Below, piece after piece: positions 7,557-16,688 of a DNA stretch of 64,000 nt. Position numbers and translations under genes: made by a program. Location of the stretch: the NCBI GenBank assembly GCA_937898675.1, contig CALEJB010000009.1:32229-96228 (forward strand), given 5' to 3'. Source of the DNA: an uncultured Prevotellaceae bacterium. GTDB taxonomy: Bacteria > Bacteroidota > Bacteroidia > Bacteroidales > Muribaculaceae. The notes below the pieces were generated by a model. That model was not told the origin of the DNA, searched no databases, and worked only from the letters and a program-made list of their open reading frames with translations. Numbering within the stretch: the first letter of the stretch is position 1; each line of letters begins with the position of its first letter.

Positions 7557-7901
7557 ATGGCATCTAAAAAAAACAATATAGCCCGTGAAGCAGGCAGGCA
7601 AGCCGGCAAGGGACTCGCCCAGGGCAGGTTCTTCTCGCTGGACTTTTTCAAGCGCAACGCGATATACATCATCGCGCTGGTGCTCATGGCGCTTGCCTAC
7701 ATCGCCAACAAGTTTGTGTGCCAGAGCAACATGCAGGAGGTCATCACCCTCAAGACCGACCTCGAAAACGCCCAGACCGACCTGGTGGACGCCAGCGCCC
7801 GCTACAACTCGATGATTCGCGAGACCGAAATGACCAAGCTCATGTCGCAAAAGAACATCAACCTCACGGCACCCCAGGAGCCGCCTTACCAAATCAAGTG
7901 A
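7557..7901 (+). CDS. ftsL: FtsL-like division protein
   Basis: A 114-residue bitopic protein with a cytoplasmic basic N-terminus (to about residue 34), one membrane segment (NAIYIIALVLMALAYIANKF, about 34-53) and a periplasmic coiled-coil-like stretch (LKTDLENAQTDLVDA). Sequence similarity to known FtsL is weak, as is usual for this family. The call rests on size, topology and position between rsmH and ftsI. FtsL joins FtsB and FtsQ to activate FtsW-FtsI. Its stop lies one base before the ftsI ATG. Confidence 0.8.
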   Translation: MASKKNNIAREAGRQAGKGLAQGRFFSLDFFKRNAIYIIALVLMALAYIANKFVCQSNMQEVITLKTDLENAQTDLVDASARYNSMIRETEMTKLMSQKNINLTAPQEPPYQIK

Positions 7902-7902
7902 T

Positions 7903-9999
7903 ATGGCCATGAAACAGAACAACAAGCGGCATATCCTCATGCGGTACCTCCTGGTGGTGGGCATCATGTTCCTCTTCTCGGCGGCGATTCTCGTCGCCCT
8001 GTTCAGGACCACCGTCGTCAGGGCCGACGAGTGGAACAGCAAGGCCGAGTCGATCCTGACCGACACCACCTTCATCGAGCCCGAGCGAGGCATCATCTAC
8101 TCGGACAACGGCAGTGTGCTCGCCGCCAACCTGCAGTACTACACGCCGCGCATCGACTGGTTCACCCAGGGCATCAGCGACTCGGTGCTGATGAAGAACA
8201 TCGACCCCCTGTGCGACAGCCTGGCGCTCATCGACACCACCCTGACTCCCGTGCAGTGGAAACAGAAAATCCTGGGCGACCGCAAGGCCATCCTCGACAA
8301 GGGCAAAGCGGGCGGCAAGAAGAACAGGGCCTACAAGCTCTTTGACCGCCAGCTCACCCACAACGAGTATGAGCGGGTGAAGACTTTCCCCTTCCTCAGC
8401 CTCAGGCCCAACAAAAACGGATTCTACTACGAGAAGCACAGCCGCCGCATCAAGCCCTTTGGGCAAATGGCGGCGCGCAGCATCGGCATCGTGGGCGAGG
8501 ACACCGCCAGCGTCACCATCCACGGCCGCTCGGGCCTGGAGATGGCGCTTGACTCGCTGCTGTACGGCACGCCCGGCGTGGCCCACAACATCCAGCTCAC
8601 CAACGGCATCTTCCTTGCCGAGAAAGTGCCCGCCATCAAGGGCTATGACATCACCACCACCATCAATGTGCAGCTGCAGGACATCGTCGAGGAGGAACTG
8701 TACGGCATGTGCGTCAGCTCGGGCGCCGAGTGGGGCACCTGCGTGCTGATGGATGTCGCCACGGGCGAAATCAAGGCCATCAGCAACCTGGAGCGTAACT
8801 CCAAGACCGGCGAATACTTTGAGGGCCGCAACAATGCCGTGCTGGGCTATGAACCGGGCTCGGTGGCCAAGGTCATCTCGATGATGGTCGCCCTTGAAGA
8901 GGGCATCGTCACCAGCGTTGACCAGTACTTTGCCACGGGCAGCAGCTGGACCTATGCCGGCGGCAACCCCATCACCGACCACACGGGCCGCGGCTCGCTG
9001 TCGGCACGGGAGATTATCGAGATGTCGTCCAACATCGGCATGGCCAAGATCATCACCAGCAAATATGGCCAAAACCCCCAGGGCTTCCACGACAAGCTCA
9101 GGGAGATGGGCTTCTTTGACCCCTTCAACACGGGCATCGCCGGCGAGACCACGCCGTGGTATCAAGACGTTGACATCGCCACCGGCGGCCGCGTCGTCCT
9201 CTCCCGACAGGCCTTTGGCTACGGCATGAAGATTCCGCCCCTGTCCACCCTGGCCATCTACAACGCCATCGCCAACGACGGCAAGTATGTGCGGCCACGC
9301 CTGTTCAACAAGCTCTCGCGCGAGGGCGAGCCCGACTCCATCATCCCCGTGAACTACATCCGCGACCAGGTGTGCACGCCCGACCACGCGCGCATGCTGC
9401 GCCTGATGATGCACGACGTGGTGTGGGGCAACCACGGCACCGCACGCAACTGGGTGCAGGACGACAGGGTGGAGATTGCCGGCAAGACGGGCACGGCGTT
9501 CAATGCCGTCAGGGGCCAGTACACCGGCCGGCGCAGGCTGACCTTCTGCGGCTTCTTCCCCTACGAGAAGCCCAAGTACTCATGCATCGTGGTGCTTGAC
9601 GGCGCGGGGGGCTCGGCAGGCTCGACCAGCGGAATGGTGCTCAAGAACATCGCGCTCAAGATGTATGCCTACGGCTTGCTCGACATCAATCACGAAATCA
9701 CCGCCGCCAGCGGGTCCACGCCCTATCCCACGCTGTATGCGTCGATGGGCGACAACCTGCTCAAGAACGTGGCGCGGGGCCTGAAACTGCAGTCCCCGCA
9801 CCAGTATGCCCGCCCGGCCAGGCAGGCCCAGGGCGTTCCCGCAGTAGTGGGGCTGAGCGTGCGCGAGGCCGTCAGGGTGCTCGAGAACGCGGGGCTCTCG
9901 GTCACCTTCTCGGGCACGGGCATGGTGACGGGCCAGAACCTTGCCCCCGGCTCGGCATTCAACCGCGGACAACGCATCAACTTGACATTGAGAAACTGA
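7903..9999 (+). CDS. ftsI: Septal peptidoglycan transpeptidase FtsI (PBP) with PASTA domain
   Basis: A class B penicillin-binding protein that cross-links septal peptidoglycan. It has 698 residues: a short basic cytoplasmic tail, a membrane anchor at about 13-34, a pedestal domain, the transpeptidase domain, and one C-terminal PASTA domain (VPAVVGLSVREAVRVLENAG). Active-site motifs are visible: SVAK with serine 320, SSN at 375-377 and KTG at 528-530. The PASTA domain is typical of Bacteroidetes FtsI and absent from the E. coli protein. It is one base after the ftsL-like gene and 25 bases before murE. Confidence 0.96.
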   Translation: MAMKQNNKRHILMRYLLVVGIMFLFSAAILVALFRTTVVRADEWNSKAESILTDTTFIEPERGIIYSDNGSVLAANLQYYTPRIDWFTQGISDSVLMKNIDPLCDSLALIDTTLTPVQWKQKILGDRKAILDKGKAGGKKNRAYKLFDRQLTHNEYERVKTFPFLSLRPNKNGFYYEKHSRRIKPFGQMAARSIGIVGEDTASVTIHGRSGLEMALDSLLYGTPGVAHNIQLTNGIFLAEKVPAIKGYDITTTINVQLQDIVEEELYGMCVSSGAEWGTCVLMDVATGEIKAISNLERNSKTGEYFEGRNNAVLGYEPGSVAKVISMMVALEEGIVTSVDQYFATGSSWTYAGGNPITDHTGRGSLSAREIIEMSSNIGMAKIITSKYGQNPQGFHDKLREMGFFDPFNTGIAGETTPWYQDVDIATGGRVVLSRQAFGYGMKIPPLSTLAIYNAIANDGKYVRPRLFNKLSREGEPDSIIPVNYIRDQVCTPDHARMLRLMMHDVVWGNHGTARNWVQDDRVEIAGKTGTAFNAVRGQYTGRRRLTFCGFFPYEKPKYSCIVVLDGAGGSAGSTSGMVLKNIALKMYAYGLLDINHEITAASGSTPYPTLYASMGDNLLKNVARGLKLQSPHQYARPARQAQGVPAVVGLSVREAVRVLENAGLSVTFSGTGMVTGQNLAPGSAFNRGQRINLTLRN

Positions 10000-10024
10000 T
10001 AAAAACAATATACACCGATTGGAA

Positions 10025-11497
10025 ATGAAGAAACTGTCACAACTGCTCGCATCTCTCAAGCCGCTCAAGGTCGTTGGCGACACCGGCGTGGACATCACCG
10101 ACGTCATCAACGACTCGCGCCAGGCCCGCCAGGGCGTGCTCTTTGTCGCCGTCAGGGGCGTGGCTGTCGATTCCCACCGCTTCATCAACGATGTGGTGGC
10201 CGCCGGCGCGCGCGCCATCGTGTGCGAGGAACTGCCCGAGGCCATGAGCGAGCGGGCCACCTACATACAAGTCGAGAACAGCATCGTTGCCCTGGCGCAC
10301 ATCGCCGACGAGTGGTTCGACCACCCGTCGCGCCGCCTGCGCCTGGTGGGCGTCACCGGCACCAACGGCAAGACAACCATCGCCACGCTCCTCTATGAGA
10401 TGGCGCGCCTCATGGGCCACAAGGCCGGCCTGCTGTCCACCGTCAAGAACGTGATTGACACCGCCGAGCATCCCGCCAAGCAGACCACGCCCGACCACCT
10501 GACGCTCAACCGCCTGTTGCACGAGATGGCCGAGGCCGGCTGCGAGTATGCCTTCATGGAGGTCAGCTCCCATGCCTGCGTGCAGCGCCGCATCGAGGGC
10601 ATCACCTTTGCCGGCGGCGTGTTCACCAACCTCACCCGCGACCATCTCGACTTCCACAAGACCGTTGACAACTACATCGCCGCCAAGAAGATGTTCTTTG
10701 ACGCGCTGCCCAAGGGTGCCTTTGCCCTGGTCAATGCCGACGACAAGGTGGGCGAAGTGATGGTGCAGAACACCGCGGCCGGCAAGTACCGCTACTCGCT
10801 GCGCGCGATGGCCGACTACAAGGGGCGCATCGTCGAGCCGCGCCTCGACGGCACGTCGCTCGAGCTCAACGGCCGCCAGGTGGAGGTGCTGTTCACCGGC
10901 CGCTTCAACGCCTATAACCTGCTGGCCGTCTATGGCGCGTCGCTGCTCTTGGGCTTTGACCCGCAGCAGGTGCTCGTCAACATGAGCATGCTCGTTCCCG
11001 TGGCCGGCCGCTTCCAGACGCTGCGCTCGCCGCGCGGCTACATCGGCGTGGTGGACTATGCCCACACGCCCGACGCCCTGGTCAACGTCATCGGCGCCAT
11101 CCGCGAGGTGCTGGGCACACGGGGCCGCATCATCACCGTGTGCGGCTGCGGCGGCAACCGCGACAAGGGCAAGCGCCCCATCATGGCGCAGGAGGCCGCC
11201 AGGCGCAGCGACAAGGTGGTGTTTACCAGCGACAACCCCCGCGACGAGGACCCCGACGACATCCTGCGTGACATGCTCGCCGGCCTCACCCCCGACGAGC
11301 AGGCCCTCGCGCTCACCATCACCGACCGCCGCCAGGGCATACTCACCGCCTGCCAGCTGGCGCAGCCGGGCGACGTGGTGCTGGTGGCCGGCAAGGGCCA
11401 TGAGGACTACCAGGAGATACAGGGCGTCAAGCACCACTTCGACGACCGCGAGCAGCTGCTCGCGGTGTTTGAGGCCGAGAAAAAGTTAGAACATTGA
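10025..11497 (+). CDS. murE: UDP-MurNAc-L-Ala-D-Glu:meso-diaminopimelate ligase
   Basis: Adds the third residue of the peptidoglycan stem peptide in the cytoplasm. The 490-residue protein has the ATP loop GTNGKTT at 112-118, HLDFHKT, and the substrate motif DNPR at 403-406, which in this family marks meso-diaminopimelate rather than lysine. The start is the ATG at 10025 (MKKLSQLL); a TTG six bases earlier is possible but less likely. murF, the next enzyme of the pathway, is not in this cluster, which goes directly to mraY. Confidence 0.96.
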   Translation: MKKLSQLLASLKPLKVVGDTGVDITDVINDSRQARQGVLFVAVRGVAVDSHRFINDVVAAGARAIVCEELPEAMSERATYIQVENSIVALAHIADEWFDHPSRRLRLVGVTGTNGKTTIATLLYEMARLMGHKAGLLSTVKNVIDTAEHPAKQTTPDHLTLNRLLHEMAEAGCEYAFMEVSSHACVQRRIEGITFAGGVFTNLTRDHLDFHKTVDNYIAAKKMFFDALPKGAFALVNADDKVGEVMVQNTAAGKYRYSLRAMADYKGRIVEPRLDGTSLELNGRQVEVLFTGRFNAYNLLAVYGASLLLGFDPQQVLVNMSMLVPVAGRFQTLRSPRGYIGVVDYAHTPDALVNVIGAIREVLGTRGRIITVCGCGGNRDKGKRPIMAQEAARRSDKVVFTSDNPRDEDPDDILRDMLAGLTPDEQALALTITDRRQGILTACQLAQPGDVVLVAGKGHEDYQEIQGVKHHFDDREQLLAVFEAEKKLEH

Positions 11498-11524
11498 TTA
11501 TAAACCAGATAATGACAAGCAGAT

Positions 11525-12781
11525 ATGTTATATCATCTCTTTCATTTCTTGCAAGACTACAACGTGCCGGGCGCACGCCTGTTTGAGTACATCACCTTCA
11601 GGTCGGGCTTTGCCCTCATCCTGTCGCTGTTCATCGGCATCGTGATAGGCCGCCGCATCATCAAGCGGCTCAAGAGCCACCAGATGTGCGACGAGGAGCG
11701 CGACGAGAGCCTGGGCGGCAACAAGTCCAAGCAGGGCACCCCCACCATGGGCGGCATCATCATCATCATCTCGATACTGGTGCCCTGCCTGCTGCTGGGC
11801 AAGCTCAACAACATCTACATGCTGCTCATGATCGTGTCCACCATCTGGTGCGGCGCCCTGGGCTTTGCCGACGACTACATCAAGGTGTTCAAGCACCACA
11901 AGGAGGGCTTGAAGGGCAAGTTCAAGATTGTCGGCCAGGTGGGCCTGGGGCTCATCGTGGGCCTGACCATGTACCTCAGCCCCGCCATCGTGATGAACGA
12001 GAACGTGCACGTCACCAACCGCAACGAGACGCCCGAGCTGGTCGAGATCCACAAGTCCCAGGCCGTGAAGGCCACCAAGACCACGCTGCCCTTTGTCAAG
12101 AACCACAACTTTGACTACGCCTACTTCACGGGCTGGATGGGCAAGTACAAGCAACTGGGCGGATGGGTACTGTTCATCCTGGTCACCATCTTCATCATCA
12201 CCGCCGTGAGCAACGGCGCCAACCTCACCGACGGCGTGGACGGGCTGGCGACAGGCACCTCGGCCATCATCGGGGTGGCGCTGGCCATCATGTGCTACCT
12301 GGGCGGCAACGTGATTTACTCGTCCTACCTCAACATCATGTACATCCCCGACAGCAGCGAGCTGGTCGTCTATGCCGCGGCATTCATCGGGGCGACCATC
12401 GGATTCCTGTGGTACAACTCCTTCCCGGCCCAGGTGTTCATGGGCGACACCGGCAGCCTGTGCCTGGGCGGCATCATCGCCGTGTTCGCCGTGCTCATCC
12501 GCAAGGAGTGGCTCATCCCCCTGCTGTGCGGCATCTTCCTCATCGAGGAACTGGCGGTAGTGCTGCAGGTGGCCTATGTGAAGCGCCACGGCAAGGACCA
12601 CAGGCTCTTCAAGATGACGCCGCTGCACCACCACTTCACCGCCGACCCGGCGAAGATACACTGGACCTATGCCTTCAAGAAGCCCGACCACCGCATCCCC
12701 GAGTCCAAGATTGTGATGCGCTTCTTCATCATCAGCATCCTGCTGGCGGCACTGACCTTTGTGACGCTCAAGATCAGGTGA
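11525..12781 (+). CDS. mraY: Phospho-N-acetylmuramoyl-pentapeptide transferase
   Basis: Makes lipid I by moving phospho-MurNAc-pentapeptide to undecaprenyl phosphate. This is a 418-residue polytopic membrane protein with the family motifs QGTPTMGG, FADDYIKV, NLTDGVDGLATG, GDTGSLCLGG and TPLHHHF. A long extracytoplasmic loop of about 50 residues (roughly 155-205) after the fourth membrane segments makes it longer than the 360-residue E. coli enzyme, a trait I associate with Bacteroidetes MraY. It is 27 bases after murE; a 73-base gap, the largest in the cluster, precedes murD. Confidence 0.96.
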   Translation: MLYHLFHFLQDYNVPGARLFEYITFRSGFALILSLFIGIVIGRRIIKRLKSHQMCDEERDESLGGNKSKQGTPTMGGIIIIISILVPCLLLGKLNNIYMLLMIVSTIWCGALGFADDYIKVFKHHKEGLKGKFKIVGQVGLGLIVGLTMYLSPAIVMNENVHVTNRNETPELVEIHKSQAVKATKTTLPFVKNHNFDYAYFTGWMGKYKQLGGWVLFILVTIFIITAVSNGANLTDGVDGLATGTSAIIGVALAIMCYLGGNVIYSSYLNIMYIPDSSELVVYAAAFIGATIGFLWYNSFPAQVFMGDTGSLCLGGIIAVFAVLIRKEWLIPLLCGIFLIEELAVVLQVAYVKRHGKDHRLFKMTPLHHHFTADPAKIHWTYAFKKPDHRIPESKIVMRFFIISILLAALTFVTLKIR

Positions 12782-12854
12782 CGCGGGACAACGGCAACAG
12801 AGAAACATTACCGGCAATAACAACAATCAAACAACACAACGACATAGAAACATC

Positions 12855-14201
12855 ATGGCTAAACGATTAGTAGTATTGGGCGGAGGCGAGAGCGGCGCGG
12901 GAGCCGCAGTGCTGGGCAAGGCCAAGGGCCTGGACGTGTGGCTCAGCGACGCCGGCACCATCGGGCAAAAGTACAAAGACCTGCTCGACAAGCACGGCGT
13001 GGCGTGGGAAGAAGGCGGCCACACCGCCCACAAGATCCTCAATGCCGACGAAATCGTGAAGAGCCCCGGCATCCCCGACACCGCTCCCATGGTGGCGCAG
13101 GCCATCGCCAGGGGAATCCCCATCATCAGCGAGATTGAGTTCGCCGGACGCTACACCACGGCCAAGATGGTGTGCATCACCGGCAGCAACGGCAAGACGA
13201 CGACCACCAAGCTCACCTACCACATCCTCAAGAAGGCGGGCCTGAACGTGGGCCTGGCCGGCAACGTGGGGCAGAGCCTGGCGCTGCAGGTCGCTACCGA
13301 CCCCCGCGACGTGTATGTCATTGAGCTGAGCAGCTTCCAGCTCGACAACATGTATGACTTCAAGGCCAACGTGGCCGTGCTGCTCAACATCACGCCCGAC
13401 CACCTCGACCGCTACGACTACAAGATGGAGAACTATGCCGCCGCCAAGTTCCGCATCACCCGCAACCAGACCAGCGAGGACTGCTTTATCTACTGGCAGG
13501 ACGACCCCGTGCTCATGGCCCAGCTGCGCCGGCACCACCTGGAGTCCAGGCTGTTGCCGTTCTCGGCCATCGAGGGCGCCAAGGGCTGCGCCGCCACGCT
13601 CAACGGCGGCACCGTGCAGTTTGACATCGACGGCGACCGCTGGGACATCCCGCGCGACCAGTTGTCGCTCAAGGGCATCCACAACGTCTATAACTCCATG
13701 GCCGCCGGCCTGTCGGCCCAGGTGCTCGACATCCGCAAGGACGTCATCCGCGAGGCGCTCGCCGACTTTGAGGCCGTGCCCCACCGCCTGGAGTATGTGG
13801 ACACCGTCGACGGCGTGCGCTACATCAACGACAGCAAGGCCACCAACGTCGATGCCTGCTGGTATGCCCTCGACAGCGTCAACGAGCCGTGCGTGCTCAT
13901 CCTGGGCGGCATCGACAAGGGCAACGACTACAGCCAGATAGAGCCCCTGGTCAAGGACAAGGTGACCGCCATCGTGTGCCTGGGCAAGGACAACGCCAAG
14001 CTGCACGGGTTCTTTGACGGCAAGGTCGCCGTCGTGGCCGACGCCGGCAGCATGACCGAGTGCATGGACAAGTGCCGCAGCCTGGCCACGCCGGGCACCA
14101 CCGTGCTGCTGTCGCCCTGCTGCGCCAGCTTTGACCTGTTCAACGGCATGGCCGACCGCGGCAACCAGTTCAAGGAATATGTCAAGAATCTGAAAAAATG
14201 A
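12855..14201 (+). CDS. murD: UDP-MurNAc-L-alanine:D-glutamate ligase
   Basis: Adds D-glutamate to UDP-MurNAc-L-alanine. The 448-residue protein shows the N-terminal UDP-binding region (VVLGGGESGAGAAVLGKAKG), the ATP loop ITGSNGKTTTT at about 109-119, the NITPDHLDRYD segment, and the C-terminal VLILGGIDKGNDY and LLSPCCASFD motifs. All are typical of MurD. It lies 9 bases before ftsW. Confidence 0.96.
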   Translation: MAKRLVVLGGGESGAGAAVLGKAKGLDVWLSDAGTIGQKYKDLLDKHGVAWEEGGHTAHKILNADEIVKSPGIPDTAPMVAQAIARGIPIISEIEFAGRYTTAKMVCITGSNGKTTTTKLTYHILKKAGLNVGLAGNVGQSLALQVATDPRDVYVIELSSFQLDNMYDFKANVAVLLNITPDHLDRYDYKMENYAAAKFRITRNQTSEDCFIYWQDDPVLMAQLRRHHLESRLLPFSAIEGAKGCAATLNGGTVQFDIDGDRWDIPRDQLSLKGIHNVYNSMAAGLSAQVLDIRKDVIREALADFEAVPHRLEYVDTVDGVRYINDSKATNVDACWYALDSVNEPCVLILGGIDKGNDYSQIEPLVKDKVTAIVCLGKDNAKLHGFFDGKVAVVADAGSMTECMDKCRSLATPGTTVLLSPCCASFDLFNGMADRGNQFKEYVKNLKK

Positions 14202-14210
14202 ATAGTATAG

Positions 14211-15551
14211 ATGAGCCCAGCCCAACAAAAACGTTATTCCGAGATATCGCTCAAGCACGGTGACCCCTGGATATGGGGCATCTACATCATGCTGCTCATC
14301 ATCTCGGTGATTGAGAGCTACAGCGCGTCGAGCCGCGAGATAGCCACTGCGGGCATCTACATGCCGCTCATCAAGCAGTGCTTTTTCCTGGGCACCGGCG
14401 CCTTGTTCGTCATCGGACTGCACAAGGTGAACTACAAGAAGCCGGCGTTCCTGTACACGATGATTCCCGGCCTGTTCATCTTCACGCTCATCACGCTGGT
14501 GTATGTGATGTTCTGGGGCGAGACCATCAACGGCGCCCGCCGCGCCATGACCGTCATCCCCGGCGTGCTCACGGTGCAGCCCGCCGAGCTCGCCAAGCTG
14601 TCGATTGTCATGCTGCTGTCCTATGTGTTCGCCAAGACGCAGAAGAACAGGGATATTTCCAACAATGGCATCGCCATCGCCGCATTCTTTGTCATGCTCT
14701 ATGGCGGGTTCATGTTCCACAGCGGCCTGACCAACACCCTGCTGCTGATGGCCATCAGCGGCTCGATGCTGCTGATTGGCGGCGCAAAGTTCAAGAAGAT
14801 TGGCTACATCTTCCTGTTCTTCATCTTCCTGGGGGGCATGTACCTGATCATTTCGTCGCACAACGACGGCCAGGACGAGGTCATCAAGGAGGGGCAAAAG
14901 GAACTGGCCATCAAGGCCGATGAGCCGCCGGCCGCCGGCGACAAGGCCGACATCAACCGCATGAAGACCAGGACCAAGCGCATCGACGACTGGGTGAGCA
15001 ACGACTCGCTGCTCAAACTGCCCGTCACGCCACAGAACCAGCAGCAGATTTTCTCGCGCATGGCGCAGGCCCACGGCCGCGTCTTCGGCACGGGCATCGG
15101 CCAGTCGCGCGAGTGCAGCCGCCTGCCGCTGGCCTTCAGCGACTACATCTTCTCGATCATCGTCGAGGAACTGGGCTTTGTGGGCGGCGCGGGCGTGTTG
15201 CTGCTGTACCTGTCGCTGCTGGCGCGCGCCGCGCTCATCGTGCGCCGCAGCAAGCGCGTGCTGCCGGCGCTGCTCGTCATCGGCATGGCGTCGTTTATCA
15301 CCTACCAGGCGCTGTTCCACATGGCCATCAATGTGGGCGTGTTCCCCGTGTCGGGCCAGCCTTTGCCCCTCATTTCCAAGGGCGGCACGTCAATCATCGT
15401 GGTGAGCGTCGCCTTTGGCGTCATGCTGAGCGTGAGCCGCACCATTGCCATCGATAACAGTAATCACAAAAACGAGGAGGACATTCCCGACATCGAGGGC
15501 CTCGACGCTTGGAATCCTACCGAAATACCCATCAATCATGAGTGGAAATAA
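14211..15551 (+). CDS. ftsW: Peptidoglycan glycosyltransferase FtsW
   Basis: A SEDS-family polymerase of septal glycan strands that works with FtsI. The 446-residue protein has about ten membrane segments. Family features seen are the GARRAMTVIPGVLTVQPAE region, SRLPLAFSDYIFSIIVEELGF and the late INVGVFPVSGQPLPLISKGG motif. Between them is a charged extracytoplasmic insertion of about 60 residues (DEVIKEGQKELAIKADEPP onward, about 220-280), longer than in E. coli. The last 14 bases overlap murG, so the two are probably translationally coupled. Confidence 0.95.
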   Translation: MSPAQQKRYSEISLKHGDPWIWGIYIMLLIISVIESYSASSREIATAGIYMPLIKQCFFLGTGALFVIGLHKVNYKKPAFLYTMIPGLFIFTLITLVYVMFWGETINGARRAMTVIPGVLTVQPAELAKLSIVMLLSYVFAKTQKNRDISNNGIAIAAFFVMLYGGFMFHSGLTNTLLLMAISGSMLLIGGAKFKKIGYIFLFFIFLGGMYLIISSHNDGQDEVIKEGQKELAIKADEPPAAGDKADINRMKTRTKRIDDWVSNDSLLKLPVTPQNQQQIFSRMAQAHGRVFGTGIGQSRECSRLPLAFSDYIFSIIVEELGFVGGAGVLLLYLSLLARAALIVRRSKRVLPALLVIGMASFITYQALFHMAINVGVFPVSGQPLPLISKGGTSIIVVSVAFGVMLSVSRTIAIDNSNHKNEEDIPDIEGLDAWNPTEIPINHEWK

Positions 15552-16668
15552 CAATTATAAACAGCTCAACATTCTGGTGAGCGGCGGCGGCACTGGCGGG
15601 CACATTTTCCCCGCACTGTCCATCGCCAACGAGGTGCGCCGACGCCATCCCGGCGCCAATATCCTGTTTGTGGGCGCCGAGGGGCGCATGGAAATGGAAA
15701 AAGTCCCCGCCGCGGGCTACCGCATTGTGGGACTGCCCGTCAGCGGCTTTGACCGCAAGCACCTGCTGCGCAACTTCAAGGTGCTGTACCGCCTGTTCAA
15801 GAGCATGCGGCTGGCGCGCAAGGTGCTCAAGGACTTCAAGCCCGACATCGCCATCGGCGTGGGCGGATATGCCAGCGGCCCGATGCTCAAGGCGGCCCAA
15901 AAGCGGGGCATCCCCACGCTGCTGCAGGAGCAGAATTCCTATGCCGGCGTCACCAACAAGCTGCTGGCCGCCAAGGCACAGTGCATCTGTGTGGCCTATG
16001 AGGGCATGGAGCGTTTCTTCCCTGCCGGCAAGATTGTGATGACGGGCAATCCCGTGCGCCGCAACTTGCTGGAGTGCGACGCCACGCCGCAGCAGGCGCG
16101 CCAGGCCCTGGACCTCGACCCCGACAAGCCCACCGTCCTCATCATTGGCGGCAGCCTGGGCGCTCGCACGGTCAACGACGCCATCATCGGCGGCCTCGAC
16201 ACAATCGGCGCCGCCAGCCAGCACGTGCAGGTCATCTGGCAGACGGGCAAGCTCTATGACCGCCAGTGCCGCGAGGCGCTGGACGCATCGGGTGCCGGCA
16301 ATGTGGTGCAGATGCCCTTCATCAGCAACATGGACATGGCCTACCGTGCCGCCGACCTCGTGGTCTCGCGTGCCGGCGCCAGCTCAATCTCCGAGCTGCA
16401 GCTGTTGGGCAAGCCTGCCATACTGGTGCCCTCGCCCAACGTCGCCGAGGACCACCAGACCAAGAACGCGCTCGCGCTGGCCAACCGCGACGCCGCCATC
16501 ATGGTTACCGACGCCGACGCCGGCGCCCGGCTCGTCGACGCGATGCTGGCAACCGTCGCCGACGGCGACAAGCTGCAGGCGCTGGGCGCCAATGCCGCGG
16601 CGATGGCCCTGCGCGACGCCGCCGAGCACATTGTCGATGAGGTCGAGAAAATCGTTGGCCTGGAGTAG
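15538..16668 (+). CDS. murG: UDP-GlcNAc:lipid I N-acetylglucosaminyltransferase
   Basis: Converts lipid I to lipid II at the inner face of the membrane. The 376-residue GT28 enzyme carries SGGGTGGHIFPALSIANEV at the N-terminus, VGGYASGPML, LLQEQNSYAGVTN, LIIGGSLGART and RAGASSISELQ. I use the ATG at 15538 (MSGNNNYKQL), inside the end of ftsW; an in-frame extension upstream to 15445 has no MurG-like sequence. murC follows after 20 bases. Confidence 0.96.
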   Translation: MSGNNNYKQLNILVSGGGTGGHIFPALSIANEVRRRHPGANILFVGAEGRMEMEKVPAAGYRIVGLPVSGFDRKHLLRNFKVLYRLFKSMRLARKVLKDFKPDIAIGVGGYASGPMLKAAQKRGIPTLLQEQNSYAGVTNKLLAAKAQCICVAYEGMERFFPAGKIVMTGNPVRRNLLECDATPQQARQALDLDPDKPTVLIIGGSLGARTVNDAIIGGLDTIGAASQHVQVIWQTGKLYDRQCREALDASGAGNVVQMPFISNMDMAYRAADLVVSRAGASSISELQLLGKPAILVPSPNVAEDHQTKNALALANRDAAIMVTDADAGARLVDAMLATVADGDKLQALGANAAAMALRDAAEHIVDEVEKIVGLE

Positions 16669-16688
16669 GCAATAAATACCTGGAAGCA

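Noticed and set aside
12867..15320. 817-codon minus-strand open frame opposite murD and ftsW
   Set aside because: A GC-rich antisense shadow with histidine/valine/alanine-biased composition; the plus-strand genes are certain.
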